A stretch of DNA of 64,000 nucleotides from CAJPQU01 sp052170475 (GCA_052170475.1 JBQNAL010000008.1:19830-83829), one strand, 5' to 3'; positions 50,107-62,101 are shown, counted from the stretch's first letter. Program-made: numbers and translations. Notes: generated by a model from the sequence alone, not told the origin.

Positions 50107-51641
50107 TCCCGCAGCCCCGCGAGAAGAGAGCGTCCCGTCATCTCGGGGGGCTGCGCAATCCCCGCGATGTCCAAAAGCGTCGGAGCAATATCCGACAGGC
50201 ACCCTTCCCGAAGCGCCGTTACCTTCTCGCTCACCACCAAGAAGGGCACCGGGTTCGTCGTGTGCTGCGTGAAGGGCTGCCCCGTGATCCGATCGCGCAT
50301 CTGCTCGGCGTTCCCGTGATCCGCCGTGATCGCCACCGCGCCCCCCGCTTTCTCGACCGCCGCCACGCAGCGTCCCACACAGGTGTCCACCGTCTCCACC
50401 GCCTTCACCGCCGCCGCCATGACGCCGGTGTGTCCCACCATATCGCCGTTCGCGTAGTTGAGGATGATGAAATCGTATTGCCCACGCTCGATGGCGGCGA
50501 CCACTTTGTCCGTCACCTCGACAGCGCTCATCTCCGGCTGCAAATCATAGGTTGCGACCTTCGGGGACGGCACCAAGATGCGATCCTCGTGTTCGTAGGG
50601 CTTTTCAAGGCCGCCGTTGAAAAAGAACGTGACGTGGGCATACTTCTCCGTCTCCGCGATGCGAAGCTGGGTCAGACCATGCGCTTCGATGATCTCCCCC
50701 AAGGTTTTCGTCAACTTCTGCGGGGGATAGGCGACGCGGACGTTCAGCCCCACCTCATACTGCGTCATGGTGACAAAGATCGGCCGCAGCGCCTCGTCGC
50801 GGGCAAAGTCGGAAAACACCTCATCGGTAAAGGCATGCGTCAGTTCCCGCGCCCGGTCAGGGCGAAAATTGTAAAAGATCACGCAGTCTTCCGGGCGCAT
50901 CCCCGTATACCCCGCCACCACCGCCGGAATGACAAACTCATCCGTCACGCCGGACGCATACGACTCCGCCACCGCCGCCGACGCGCTCTCCGCCAAGAGG
51001 CCTTCCCCGTGAGCGATGGCCTCATAGGCGCGCGCCACCCGATCCCAGCGCTTGTCCCGATCCATGGCGAAAAAGCGCCCCGACACCGTAGCGATCCGCC
51101 CGACGCCAATCTCCGCGATCTTCTGCTCCAAGGTCGCCACATAGTCTTCGGCGCTCGACGGCGGCACGTCCCGCCCGTCCAAAAAGGCATGTACCCACAC
51201 CTTTTCCATTCCAGCGCGCTTCGCCAAGTCCAAGAGGGCGTAGAGGTGATCGGAATGACTGTGGACGCCGCCAGGAGAGAGCAGCCCGAAAAGATGCAAG
51301 GCGCCACCCTTTTCCTTTGCCGACGCAATCCCCTCGACGAAGGCGGCGTTCTCAAAGAAGGAGCCGTCCCGAATCGCCCGTGTAATGCGGGTAAGCTCCT
51401 GATAGACGACCCGCCCCGCGCCGATGTTCGTATGTCCCACCTCGGAGTTGCCCATCTGCCCCTCGGGCAGCCCCACCGCTTCCCCCGAGCAAGCGAGCGC
51501 CGTCACCGGATACCGCGCCATGAGATCCGTCATCACCGGCGTCCGTCCCTGCGCGATGGCATTGTCTGGGGCTGTCATATCCCCATTGCCCCACCCGTCC
51601 ATGATGATCAGCATGACGGGCGCTGTCTGTAATGTCGCCAT
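50103..51641 (-). CDS. gpmI: 2,3-bisphosphoglycerate-independent phosphoglycerate mutase
   Basis: 512 residues, alkaline-phosphatase superfamily. Metal and nucleophile motifs: MLIIMDGWGNG, the Ser nucleophile in GQMGNSEVGHTNIGAGRVVY, FGLLSPGGVHSHSDHLYALL, ILNYANGDMVGHTG and AITADHGNAEQM. It interconverts 3- and 2-phosphoglycerate. The start at 51641 has GGAGGAG upstream and begins the family N-terminus; the frame continues to 51668. Fourth gene of gapA-pgk-tpiA-gpmI; enolase does not follow, and ogt takes the next place. Confidence 0.95.
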   Translation of the reverse strand: MATLQTAPVMLIIMDGWGNGDMTAPDNAIAQGRTPVMTDLMARYPVTALACSGEAVGLPEGQMGNSEVGHTNIGAGRVVYQELTRITRAIRDGSFFENAAFVEGIASAKEKGGALHLFGLLSPGGVHSHSDHLYALLDLAKRAGMEKVWVHAFLDGRDVPPSSAEDYVATLEQKIAEIGVGRIATVSGRFFAMDRDKRWDRVARAYEAIAHGEGLLAESASAAVAESYASGVTDEFVIPAVVAGYTGMRPEDCVIFYNFRPDRARELTHAFTDEVFSDFARDEALRPIFVTMTQYEVGLNVRVAYPPQKLTKTLGEIIEAHGLTQLRIAETEKYAHVTFFFNGGLEKPYEHEDRILVPSPKVATYDLQPEMSAVEVTDKVVAAIERGQYDFIILNYANGDMVGHTGVMAAAVKAVETVDTCVGRCVAAVEKAGGAVAITADHGNAEQMRDRITGQPFTQHTTNPVPFLVVSEKVTALREGCLSDIAPTLLDIAGIAQPPEMTGRSLLAGLRD

Positions 51642-51741
51642 AGCCGTACACTCCTCCCCCTCCATCAAGCGGACGCGCTGCCCCTCTCCCCACGCCCATC
51701 CACACGCACCAGCCCGGAAAACGGATCCGCTTTTGTCCTTG

Positions 51742-52500
51742 TCACGCGATCGGATATTTGACGATGGCGGCGAAATCCTTCGCCTTCAGCGCTGCGCCGC
51801 CCACTAGGGCGCCGTCCACATTGGGCTTTTCCATCAGCCCCGCGATGGTCTCCGGCTTTACGCTGCCGCCGTACTGGATGCGAATCCCCTCGGCGGCCTC
51901 TCTGCCAAAGTGCTTCGCCACCGTCTGACGAAGGTGGGCCGCTACCTCTTCCGCTTCCTCAAAGGTGGCCGTCTTGCCCGTCCCGATGGCCCAGATCGGC
52001 TCGTAGGCGAGGACGACCTTTTTGACCTCCTCCGGCGTAAACCCGTCCAAAGCCAGCGTCACCTGCCGCGCCACGAAGCGCTTGTACGTCCCCTTCTCCC
52101 GCGTCGGGAGCGCTTCCCCCACGCAGACGATGGGGACGAGCCCCGCCGAAAGCGCCGCCTTCGCCCGCCGGTTCACCGCCGCGTCCGTTTCCCCAAAGTA
52201 CTGCCGCCGCTCCGAGTGTCCGACGATGACATAGCGAACGCCGAGTTCCTTTAGCATCTTAGGAGAAATCTCGCCCGTAAAGGCGCCCTCTTCTGCCCAA
52301 TGAACATTCTGCGCGCCCAAGAGCACATTCTTCCCATGGAGGGCGCTACCCACCACCGCCAAGGCAGTCGCCGGAGGGCAGACCACCACGTCTCGATCCC
52401 GCACCCCTTTGACGAGCGGGATCAGCTCCTTTAAGAGCTGCATCGCTTCCGCGATGGTGTTGTTCATCTTCCAATTACCCGCGATGATCGGTTTTCGCAT
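51742..52500 (-). CDS. tpiA: Triosephosphate isomerase
   Basis: 252 residues with the complete catalytic set: MRKPIIAGNWKMNNT (Asn and Lys), VIVGHSERRQYFGE (electrophilic His), and AYEPIWAIGTGKTATFEEA (catalytic Glu and the flexible loop), and a phosphate site IQYGGSVKPE. Interconverts dihydroxyacetone phosphate and glyceraldehyde 3-phosphate. GGAGGGAGC precedes the ATG; the gap to pgk is 26 bp. Confidence 0.97.
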   Translation of the reverse strand: MRKPIIAGNWKMNNTIAEAMQLLKELIPLVKGVRDRDVVVCPPATALAVVGSALHGKNVLLGAQNVHWAEEGAFTGEISPKMLKELGVRYVIVGHSERRQYFGETDAAVNRRAKAALSAGLVPIVCVGEALPTREKGTYKRFVARQVTLALDGFTPEEVKKVVLAYEPIWAIGTGKTATFEEAEEVAAHLRQTVAKHFGREAAEGIRIQYGGSVKPETIAGLMEKPNVDGALVGGAALKAKDFAAIVKYPIA

Positions 52501-52526
52501 CCTCTTCGCTCCCTCCTGCGCGCATG

Positions 52527-53720
52527 TCAGCGATCCGCCATGGCCGCTATCCCCGGCAAGTCCTTCCCCTCGAGGTATTCCAGCGTCGCGCCGCCGCCCG
52601 TCGAAATGTGGCTGATCGCATCGGAAAGCCCCGTCTTCTTCAAGGCGGCGATGGAGTCGCCGCCGCCGACGACGCTCACCGCGCCCGCCTTCGTCGCCTC
52701 GGCCACCGCCTCGGCCATGGCCTCCGTCCCAGCCGCGAAAGCGTCAAACTCAAAGACCCCCATGGGACCGTTCCAGACGATGGTCTTCGCCCCTTTGAGC
52801 GTCGGCGCGTAAAGCGCCCGCGTCTTTGGCCCCGCGTCCAAGGCTTGCCACCCCTTGCCGATGGCATCGGCGCGGACGACCTTGTGCGCCGCCTCGGCGG
52901 AAAACGCCTCCGCTGCCACCACATCGACCGGCAGCACGATCTTCACGTTATTCGCATGGGCTTTCGCGTAGAGCTTGCGCGCTAAATCATAGGTGTCCGA
53001 CTCCGTCAGGGAGTTCCCCACGTTCAGCCCCTGCGCCGCTAAAAACGTATTCGCCATGCCGCCGCCGATGACGATCGTATCCACCTTGTCAATCAGATTG
53101 TCGATGACCCCGATCTTATCCGACACCTTAGCGCCGCCCAAGACCGCCACGAAAGGATGCGCCGGATGGTCGAGCGCCTTGCCGAGGAAAGAGAGCTCCT
53201 TTTCGATGAGCAGCCCTGCCACCTTTTCCCGGTACTTCGCGATCCCCGCGTTCGACGCATGGCCGCGGTGGGCGCAGCCGAAGGCATCGTCCACCACCAC
53301 GTCCGAAAGCGCCGCAAGCGCCTTCGAGAATGCGGGGTCGTTCTTCTCCTCCTCCGGGTGAAAGCGCAGATTCTCAAGGAGGAGGACATCCCCCGGGGCG
53401 AGCTTCGCCGCCGCCTCTTTCGCCTTTTCTCCAACGCAGTCCTCGGCGAAGGCCACCGGCTTTCGGAGAAGCTCGGCGAGACGCGCCGCCACGGGGCGAA
53501 GCGAAAGCTCCGGCTTCACCGTCCCCTTTGGGCGCCCCAAATGACTCGCCAAGATCACCGCTGCGCCTTCGGAGAGGAGGTACTCGATCGTGGGCAGCGT
53601 CGCCCGGATCCGCTTATCGTTCGTGATCTGCCGTTGATCGTCGAGCGGCACATTGAAATCCGCTCGGACGAACACCTTTTTCCCCTTGACGTCAATGTCT
53701 TTCAGCGTTTTCTTGCTCAT
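52527..53720 (-). CDS. pgk: Phosphoglycerate kinase
   Basis: 397 residues, two-domain kinase. KKVFVRADFNVPLDDQRQIT (substrate-binding Arg and Asp), ILASHLGRPKGTVKPELSLR, GCAHRGHASNAGI-type basic patch, LGGAKVSDKIGVIDNLIDKV, WNGPMGVFEFDAFAAGTEAM and SVVGGGDSIAALKKTGLSD at the nucleotide site. It makes ATP from 1,3-bisphosphoglycerate. GGAGGGATAGGAC precedes the ATG. It follows gapA after a terminator-like hairpin at 53795-53829. Confidence 0.97.
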   Translation of the reverse strand: MSKKTLKDIDVKGKKVFVRADFNVPLDDQRQITNDKRIRATLPTIEYLLSEGAAVILASHLGRPKGTVKPELSLRPVAARLAELLRKPVAFAEDCVGEKAKEAAAKLAPGDVLLLENLRFHPEEEKNDPAFSKALAALSDVVVDDAFGCAHRGHASNAGIAKYREKVAGLLIEKELSFLGKALDHPAHPFVAVLGGAKVSDKIGVIDNLIDKVDTIVIGGGMANTFLAAQGLNVGNSLTESDTYDLARKLYAKAHANNVKIVLPVDVVAAEAFSAEAAHKVVRADAIGKGWQALDAGPKTRALYAPTLKGAKTIVWNGPMGVFEFDAFAAGTEAMAEAVAEATKAGAVSVVGGGDSIAALKKTGLSDAISHISTGGGATLEYLEGKDLPGIAAMADR

Positions 53721-53794
53721 GTCCTATCCCTCCCGTGTACGCCCTGCGCCGAAACCGTCCGCCGACGCTCCCCGCGCCCTTTCGTTTCTTCCCT

Positions 53795-53829
53795 CAAAAA
53801 GAGGTTCGACCTTTCTTTGGCCGAACCTC
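53795..53829 (-). terminator. Terminator-like hairpin between gapA and pgk
   Basis: Minus-strand stem AGAGGTTCG with CGAACCTCT followed by TTTTTGAGGG. As pgk lies in the same operon and has no clear promoter of its own, partial termination would raise gapA mRNA over the later genes, as seen in other gap operons. Confidence 0.7.
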
Positions 53830-53853
53830 TGTCCTCTCACGTCGCGGCGGCTT

Positions 53854-54861
53854 TTACTCCAGGCTCGCCAAATATTTGATTGTCCGGCACATCTGGCAGG
53901 TGTAGCTGTTCTCGTTGTCGTACCACGACACGACCTGCACCTGCGTCAGCTCGTCGGAGATGGGGCTCACCATCGTCTGCGTAGCGTCAAAGAGAGAGCC
54001 ATACGTCATGCCGATGATGTCCGAGGAGACGATCTCCTCCTCATTGTAGCCGAAGGACTCGTTCGCCGCCTTCTTCATCGCGGCGTTGACCTCCTCCACC
54101 GTCACCTTCCCCTTCACCACCGCGATGAGAATGGTCGTGGAGCCGGTAGGCGCAGGCACGCGCTGCGCCGCGCCGATCAGCTTGCCCTTGAGCTCTGGGA
54201 TGACGAGCCCAATGGCCTTCGCCGCCCCCGTGGAATTGGGAACGATATTGAGCGCAGCCGCCCGGGCGCGGCGCAGATCGCCCTTCCTGTGCGACCCGTC
54301 GAGGAGCATCTGATCCCCCGTGTAGGCGTGGATGGTCGTCATGATCCCGCTCTCTATGGGGGCTAACTGATGGAGGGCGGCCGTCATGGGGGCGAGGCAG
54401 TTCGTCGTGCAGGACGCCGCCGAAATGATGGTGTCGGACGCCTTCAGCGTCTCATGGTTCACATTGTAGACGATGGTGGGAAGATCGCTTCCCGCCGGCG
54501 CCGAAATGACGACCTTCTTCGCGCCTGCCGCGATATGCTTTTGGGACTTCTCCTTCGACGTATAGAAGCCGGTACACTCAAGCACCACATCGATCCCCGC
54601 CGCCCCCCAGGGGATATTCGCCGCGTCCGCCTCGGCGAACTTTTGCACCCGCTGACCGTCCACGAAGAGATCCGTCTCGTCATACGTCACCTCATGGTCG
54701 TAGCGCCCCTGCGTGGAATCGTACTTCAAGAGGTGCGCCAACATCTTCGGCTGCGCCAAATCGTTGATCGCCGCGATCTCAAACCCCGGCACCCCGAACA
54801 TCTGCCGAAAGGCCAGACGGCCGATCCGCCCGAACCCGTTGATCGCCACTTTTACTGCCAT
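53854..54861 (-). CDS. gapA: Glyceraldehyde-3-phosphate dehydrogenase, type I
   Basis: 335 residues. NAD-binding MAVKVAINGFGRIGRLAFRQ, catalytic Cys in SAASCTTNCLAPM, active-site His in MTTIHAYTGDQ, phosphate-site RRARAAALNIVPNSTGAAKA and C-terminal VSWYDNENSYTCQM. Oxidises glyceraldehyde 3-phosphate with inorganic phosphate. The start at 54861 has GAGGGGG upstream and begins the family N-terminus. A strong promoter lies about 80 bp upstream, and no CggR-type regulator gene is next to it. Confidence 0.97.
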   Translation of the reverse strand: MAVKVAINGFGRIGRLAFRQMFGVPGFEIAAINDLAQPKMLAHLLKYDSTQGRYDHEVTYDETDLFVDGQRVQKFAEADAANIPWGAAGIDVVLECTGFYTSKEKSQKHIAAGAKKVVISAPAGSDLPTIVYNVNHETLKASDTIISAASCTTNCLAPMTAALHQLAPIESGIMTTIHAYTGDQMLLDGSHRKGDLRRARAAALNIVPNSTGAAKAIGLVIPELKGKLIGAAQRVPAPTGSTTILIAVVKGKVTVEEVNAAMKKAANESFGYNEEEIVSSDIIGMTYGSLFDATQTMVSPISDELTQVQVVSWYDNENSYTCQMCRTIKYLASLE

Positions 54862-54939
54862 AGGAAACAGCCCCCTCAATGAAAAAATTTTGAAACCCGT
54901 TCCATTTTCTTATTTATCGGAAAACACTTTCTAATATCT

Positions 54940-54968
54940 ATAATATATAAAGTTCGGGGAATTGTCAA
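54940..54968 (-). promoter_or_regulatory. Strong promoter of the glycolytic operon
   Basis: TTGACA (perfect), 17-bp spacer, TATTAT on the minus strand, in an AT-rich island. Start of transcription near 54933, with a leader of about 72 bases before gapA. Confidence 0.85.
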
Positions 54969-55061
54969 TCCAAAAGGCGCAGGCGAAAGGCACCCCGCGC
55001 CCCTCCCTCCGCTGCCCGTTCGCCAGACAAACGTCCCCAGCAAAGAGGCACGCTGTCCACC

Positions 55062-55091
55062 TTGCCGGCGAAGAGCGAAACATGCTATCAT
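55062..55091 (+). promoter_or_regulatory. Promoter of the Ca/Na antiporter gene
   Basis: TTGCCG, 18-bp spacer, TATCAT with a TG extension. The leader to the ATG at 55183 is about 85 bases; it can form a GGGG/CCCC stem, but no known riboswitch was recognised. Confidence 0.5.
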
Positions 55092-55182
55092 GGGGAGAAC
55101 CGCACCATACCCTATCGGCGTGGGAAAGCGTACCCCCTCATACGCCTGCGCACCCTACTTCATGAAACAGGAGGAAATATCC

Positions 55183-56208
55183 ATGAGTTCATTCGGTTCC
55201 ATCCTCATCGCCGGCCTCGTCCTCTGCCTCGGCTTCGTGCTGCTCATCAAGGGCGCGGACGCCTTTGTGGACGGCAGCTCGGCGGTGGCGCGGCGGCTTA
55301 GGATCCCGGGACTTGTCATCGGGCTGACCATCGTCGCCATGGGAACGAGTCTGCCGGAACTGGCGGTGAGCGTCACCGCCGCCTTGGCGGGCAGCAACGA
55401 GATCGCCGTCAGCAACGTCACCGGCTCGAACATCTTCAACCTGATGATCGTCTTGGGGTTCAGCGCGCTCTTTACCCCCCTCGCGGTAGCAAGAAAGAGC
55501 CTGACCCATGAATTTCCCTTCTCCGTCGCCTGTGCCGCGCTCTTGGCTGTCTTTGGCGCTACGGGTGCGGCGGCAAACGAGGGGGGCGCCATCGGCCTCA
55601 TCAGCCGGACGGAAGGGCTCATCTTCCTCTTTTTCTTCGTCCTCTTTCTCCTCTACACCCTCCACGAGGCCACGAAGGCGCGCCATGCGTCGCTGAAAGA
55701 GGAAAAAGGAGACCTCATGTCCCTGAGCAAAAGTCTCGTCCTCATCGTCGTCGGTATGCTGGCGATCAAATTTGGCGGCGATTTCGTCGTGGGCGGCGAC
55801 ACCGTGATCGCCGGACATGAACTCTCCTACGGCGCGGTGGCCATCGCCCGCGTCTTCGGCATGACGGACACCCTCATCGGGCTTACGATCTGCGCCGTTG
55901 GCACCAGTCTGCCGGAGCTCGTCACCTCCATCGCCGCCGCCCGGAAAAATCAGTTGGACATGGCCGTCGGGAACGTCATCGGCTCCAACATTTTCAACAT
56001 CCTCTTCATCTTAGGCACGACGGCCACCATCCAGCCCGTGGCCTTCACCGGCGAAAACCTCATCGACACCGCCCTCCTCCTCGTCTTCAGCGCCCTCGTC
56101 TGGCGCTTCACCTGGACAAAGCACACCCTCATCCGAAAAGAAGGCCTCCTCATGATCGCCCTCTACGCCCTCTTCCTCCTCTACGCCGTCCTGCGGGTGT
56201 ATTGGTAA
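55183..56208 (+). CDS. Calcium/sodium antiporter, CaCA family (YrbG-like)
   Basis: 341 residues with about ten membrane helices in two inverted halves. The alpha repeats are both present: MGTSLPELAVSVTAALAGSN with VSNVTGSNIFNLM (about 60-95), and VGTSLPELVTSIAAARKNQL with VGNVIGSNIFNIL (about 240-275). These Glu- and Asn-containing repeats form the cation path. The central loop (KARHASLKEEKGD) is cytoplasmic and short. AGGAGG lies eight bases before the ATG at 55183. Single-gene unit with its own promoter and terminator. Confidence 0.93.
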   Translation: MSSFGSILIAGLVLCLGFVLLIKGADAFVDGSSAVARRLRIPGLVIGLTIVAMGTSLPELAVSVTAALAGSNEIAVSNVTGSNIFNLMIVLGFSALFTPLAVARKSLTHEFPFSVACAALLAVFGATGAAANEGGAIGLISRTEGLIFLFFFVLFLLYTLHEATKARHASLKEEKGDLMSLSKSLVLIVVGMLAIKFGGDFVVGGDTVIAGHELSYGAVAIARVFGMTDTLIGLTICAVGTSLPELVTSIAAARKNQLDMAVGNVIGSNIFNILFILGTTATIQPVAFTGENLIDTALLLVFSALVWRFTWTKHTLIRKEGLLMIALYALFLLYAVLRVYW

Positions 56209-56220
56209 AAAGCGATGCCA

Positions 56221-56266
56221 AAAAGGCGATACGCCTTTCCCTTTACGGGGAAGCGTATCGCCTTTT
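56221..56266 (+). terminator. Terminator between antiporter gene and gyrA
   Basis: AAAAGGCGATACGC and GCGTATCGCCTTTT, with T tract on the plus side and A tract on the other. It can serve both the antiporter gene and the convergent gyrA. Confidence 0.88.
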
Positions 56267-56327
56267 TTCCTCCCTGCGGCGCTCCATGGTGTACGCGAAC
56301 CATCATGGCGCACCAGTCCATTTTCTC

Positions 56328-58757
<2,430 letters not shown>

Positions 58758-58793
58758 AAATCTCACCTCAATTGTATGACGTTACTATTTGTA

Positions 58794-58822
58794 ATTATAG
58801 CATTTTTTCGGTATAAAGTCTA
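58794..58822 (-). promoter_or_regulatory. Promoter of gyrA
   Basis: TAGACT, 17-bp spacer, TATAAT, with a TG extension (TG-C-TATAAT). Start near 58787, about 30 bases before the coding start. Confidence 0.65.
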
Positions 58823-58915
58823 AAAAATGAAGTCTGCCCCCGTGGAAAATCGCGGAAACGACCGCCAGAGGGGTGGGCGCCGAAAACCAGAAGCCGTGCG
58901 GCCCGTCGCTTCGCT

Positions 58916-59728
58916 TCATCCTCGCCCCGCCCCCAAGACATAGCGGCGCACCGCCAGCGCCGCGCCGTCCTCCGTCACGGAAGCCGTCACCACGTCCGCC
59001 GCCCGCTTCACCTCCGGCGCGGCGTTTCCCATGGCGACGCCCAATCCCGCCGTCTGCAGCATGGCGACGTCGTTCCCCGAATCGCCGAGCGCCATGATCT
59101 CTGCCGCCGAAATGCCGTAGCCCGCCGCCACCTTCAGCATGGCCGAAGCCTTGGACACCCCCGTGGGGACGATCTCAATGTACGTCGCGGTCGACTGCAT
59201 CACATCGATCTCCCCCGGAAAGGCCGCGGCGATCTCGGCGAGGATCGCCGCCGTATGCGCCGGCGAATCGGCGACCACGAGGAGCTTCGGCACCCCTTCC
59301 GTCCGCGCCAAAAGGCCGTCCTCGCCCACCACCTGCCCCGAAACGGCGGACGCGGTGCGGTAAAATCTCGCCTGTTCCGTATCCGCCACAAAAAACAGCC
59401 CGTCCAGCCGGTAGAGCTGCACATACCAGCCCCGGGCGAAAACATAGCGCAGGACGCGAGCCGCCGTCTCTGCCGCCAAAAAATCCGCGTGCAAAAGCGT
59501 CCCGTCCGCTTCCTGCACCACGCCGCCGTTATGGCTGATGACGGGCGTATCGAGCGCCAACTCTTTCGCATAGCGCACCGCCGAGGTGAACATCCGCCCC
59601 GTCGCCAAAAGCACCCGCACGCCCCGCGCCGTAGCTTCGCGGATCGCCGCCTTCGTTTTCTCCGACATCTGATACGACGAATCCAAGATCGTCCCGTCCA
59701 AATCGGACACAATCATGCGAATGGCCAT
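58916..59728 (-). CDS. Cof-type HAD-IIB sugar-phosphate phosphatase
   Basis: 270 residues. HAD motifs: MIVSDLDGTILDSSY (nucleophile Asp), VLLATGR, SHNGGVV (C2-type cap entry), and MALGDSGNDVAMLQTAG (metal-binding Asp pair) near the C-terminus. Cof-like proteins dephosphorylate sugar phosphates, FMN or PLP with broad substrate range. The start at 59728 has GAGGAGGG upstream; the frame continues to 59803 without a site. It follows the radical-SAM gene after 132 bp and is probably the last gene of that operon. Confidence 0.9.
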   Translation of the reverse strand: MAIRMIVSDLDGTILDSSYQMSEKTKAAIREATARGVRVLLATGRMFTSAVRYAKELALDTPVISHNGGVVQEADGTLLHADFLAAETAARVLRYVFARGWYVQLYRLDGLFFVADTEQARFYRTASAVSGQVVGEDGLLARTEGVPKLLVVADSPAHTAAILAEIAAAFPGEIDVMQSTATYIEIVPTGVSKASAMLKVAAGYGISAAEIMALGDSGNDVAMLQTAGLGVAMGNAAPEVKRAADVVTASVTEDGAALAVRRYVLGAGRG

Positions 59729-59860
59729 CGAATCCCTCCTCGCTGCGGCAATCCCGCTTCCCGCGCCGCGCTCCTCTCCGCGTCCACGATTGTCGTTTCC
59801 CACGCGAAAGCCCCAGTCCCCGCTGCCAGGCTTCCGCGCGAACGCACATCGTCCTCGCCC

Positions 59861-60694
59861 TCACACATTGCCCTCGTACACATACCGTAAATGGCGGCGG
59901 GCGACCTCAACCAACCGATGAATGACGACCACCGGCGTCGCTGGAATCTCCGTCGTCAAAAAGCGGGGAAAATAGCGGCTGATGTGGAGCGGTAAGTCCG
60001 GCGAAATCTCCGCCAGCCACGCCGCCTCCGCCTCCATGTCGGCAGGATCGTCGTTCTTCCCCGGCACGATGAGCGTCGTCACTTCCACATGGGCGGCCGC
60101 CGCGGCCGCTCGAATGTTTTCCTTCACCGCCGCCAAATCACCCCCCACCCAATCGTAAAACGACGACCGCCAACCCTTGAGGTCGATATTGAAGGCATCG
60201 ACAAGGGGCAAGAGCGCCCTGAAAAGATGCGGCGCGATGCACCCGTTCGTCACCACCGCCGCCGAAAGCCCCGCCTCTTTCAAGAGCCGCGCCGTATCTC
60301 GCACATACTCATAGCCGATCAAAGGCTCATTGTAGGTGAACGCCACGCCCACATTCCCCCGAGGGATAAGTTCCCCCGCCAATCGCGCCAAGTCGATAGG
60401 GGACACCTCCGTCGTGGGAAACGCCGCCCCCGCCTGCGAGATGGCGTCGTTTTGGCAAAAAGGACAGCGAAGATTGCAGCCGAAACTCCCCACGGACAGG
60501 ATGAACTGCCCCGGCCGCCATCGGGCGAACGGCTTCTTCTCCACCGGGTCGAGCGCGATCGACGTGAGCCGCCCGTAGCTCAGGCTCACTGTCTCGCCGC
60601 CCCGCGCCGCCCGCGCCCGACAGCGCCCCGTCTCCCCCTCCGAGAGGGCGCAGTGATGGGGACAGACGGGACAGACTACCCGCCCCGGAGTCAA
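59861..60694 (-). CDS. AmmeMemoRadiSam-system radical SAM enzyme
   Basis: 277 residues. N-terminal Cys cluster (VVCPVCPHHCALSEGETGRC), then the radical-SAM CxxxCxxC motif in GSFGCNLRCPFCQNDAIS, and GVAFTYNEPLIGYEY, VTNGCIAP, FNIDLKG as in pyruvate-formate-lyase-activase-like enzymes. Proteins of this type occur beside Memo- and AMMECR1-domain proteins; the reaction they perform is not established. Its start overlaps the end of the Memo-AMMECR1 gene by four bases (ATGA), the expected partner. Confidence 0.92.
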   Translation of the reverse strand: MTPGRVVCPVCPHHCALSEGETGRCRARAARGGETVSLSYGRLTSIALDPVEKKPFARWRPGQFILSVGSFGCNLRCPFCQNDAISQAGAAFPTTEVSPIDLARLAGELIPRGNVGVAFTYNEPLIGYEYVRDTARLLKEAGLSAAVVTNGCIAPHLFRALLPLVDAFNIDLKGWRSSFYDWVGGDLAAVKENIRAAAAAAHVEVTTLIVPGKNDDPADMEAEAAWLAEISPDLPLHISRYFPRFLTTEIPATPVVVIHRLVEVARRHLRYVYEGNV

Positions 60695-62079
60695 TGGTGC
60701 CTCACCACCTCGAACCGATAGAGCTTCACCGGCTCGTTTGCCCCTATCCCGCCCTTCTTTCGCGCGATGGCCACCTGCTCCGCCACGTCATTGACGCCCG
60801 ACAGCGCGGGGAGGAGCAGCCCGCGGCGGCCGCCCATCCCCTCCACGATGACGCCATACCGCGCCGCGTCGAGCGCCGCCTCATCCTCGACCGATTCCGG
60901 CGGCGTCAATACATCGACGCTGTAAACGAGATCCGCCAGCTCCTCCGGCGTCACGGGGGAAAAGCGCGGATCCTCCGCCCCCGCAGACACCGCATTCTGC
61001 ACGATCTCTTCCGCCATGCTTGCCGTCGTCGGCTGGAAGGTGCCGATACAGCCCCGAAGCTGCCCGTCCTTTTTTAAGGAAACGAACACCCCCGCCCGCC
61101 GCGCCGTAAGCTCCGGGAGAAGCGCCTCCGGCAGCGCCGCCCGCTGCCGCGTTTTGACAAAGGTTTCCAAACTGTACCGCGCCAATTTTACATAATCGTC
61201 TTCCGCCGCCCGCCGCGCTTCTTTCCGCGCCGCCTCCGCCGCCGCAAATTGATCGCCGATACGGCGAGACACATCGACGCCCGTTACACGAAAGGCCGCC
61301 ACGCCGTAGCCCACGCCGAACGGCCCCTCATACGACAAAGCCTCCGCCGTAACGGAGAGGCCGTCCAGCACCCCGGCCATGATCCAGAAAGAGCGAAGGC
61401 CGCACTCCGCCGCCCCCTCGGAGAGCGCCGGATCGATGGAGAGCAGCCGCCGAAAATCGCCATCCCCTAACGCCGCCATACATTCTCGATCAAAGACCGC
61501 CCCCTCGGCGGCGAAGCCGTAAGGGCCATCGGCGCGGAGCTTATGGGAAAGATCGCCGGAAGCGATGTGAACCACCCGCCGCCCGAGCGCCTCCGCCGCC
61601 CGGGCGATAGCAGCGCCGAAGCGGTAATGCACCAAAGGCGACATGCCCGACAGACCGATGCGGACGACCTTCACCGCTGCCATACATTCCTGCAAAAAGC
61701 GCAGCGGAACCATCGTTCCATGATCGAGCTGCGGATCTCGCGGCGCACCCGTCCCGCCGTCGATCCCCGCCTCTCGGCACGCCGCATCGATGGCGCGCGC
61801 CAAGGCCGAATCGTAAACTGCCGTCACCTTCACCTCGGGGGCGCGAAACGCGCCGAAATCTCCCGAGGCACCCTCCCCCGGCGACACATGGAAATAATCC
61901 GCATACATCGTCGCGTGCGGACTTGTCACCACCACCGTATCCGGCAAAAGCGCCGCCGCCCGGCGCATCGCCTCGCGGTACGCGTCGATCGTCGCCTGGA
62001 TCCGCCGCTCCTCCCCCCGCCCGATCTCCGGCAGAAGGATGGGCGGATGCGGCACGGCAAACGCGCCTAAAATCGCCAC
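60691..62079 (-). CDS. Memo-AMMECR1 fusion protein
   Basis: 462 residues made of two domains. Residues 1-270 are a Memo/LigB-like extradiol-dioxygenase fold (FAVPHPPILLPEIGRGEERR, VVTSPHATMYADYF, LDHGTMVPLRFL, IASGDLSHKLRADGPYG) with several conserved His that could bind metal. Residues about 285-462 are AMMECR1 (YVKLARYSLETFV, GVFVSLKKDGQLRGCIGTFQ, EDPRFSPVTPEELADLVYSV, KLYRFEVVRH). The LRGCIG hallmark is intact. In many bacteria these are two proteins. With the radical-SAM enzyme they form the three-part AmmeMemoRadiSam set, whose biochemical role is not known. The gene starts 22 bp after dedA. Confidence 0.92.
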   Translation of the reverse strand: MAILGAFAVPHPPILLPEIGRGEERRIQATIDAYREAMRRAAALLPDTVVVTSPHATMYADYFHVSPGEGASGDFGAFRAPEVKVTAVYDSALARAIDAACREAGIDGGTGAPRDPQLDHGTMVPLRFLQECMAAVKVVRIGLSGMSPLVHYRFGAAIARAAEALGRRVVHIASGDLSHKLRADGPYGFAAEGAVFDRECMAALGDGDFRRLLSIDPALSEGAAECGLRSFWIMAGVLDGLSVTAEALSYEGPFGVGYGVAAFRVTGVDVSRRIGDQFAAAEAARKEARRAAEDDYVKLARYSLETFVKTRQRAALPEALLPELTARRAGVFVSLKKDGQLRGCIGTFQPTTASMAEEIVQNAVSAGAEDPRFSPVTPEELADLVYSVDVLTPPESVEDEAALDAARYGVIVEGMGGRRGLLLPALSGVNDVAEQVAIARKKGGIGANEPVKLYRFEVVRHH

Positions 62080-62101
62080 GGGAATCCCTCCTTTGCGTCC
62101 C

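Noticed and set aside
55092..55182. Antiporter leader as a manganese (yybP-ykoY) or other known riboswitch.
   Set aside because: A GGGG/CCCC pairing is present, but the conserved loop sequences of known classes were not found.
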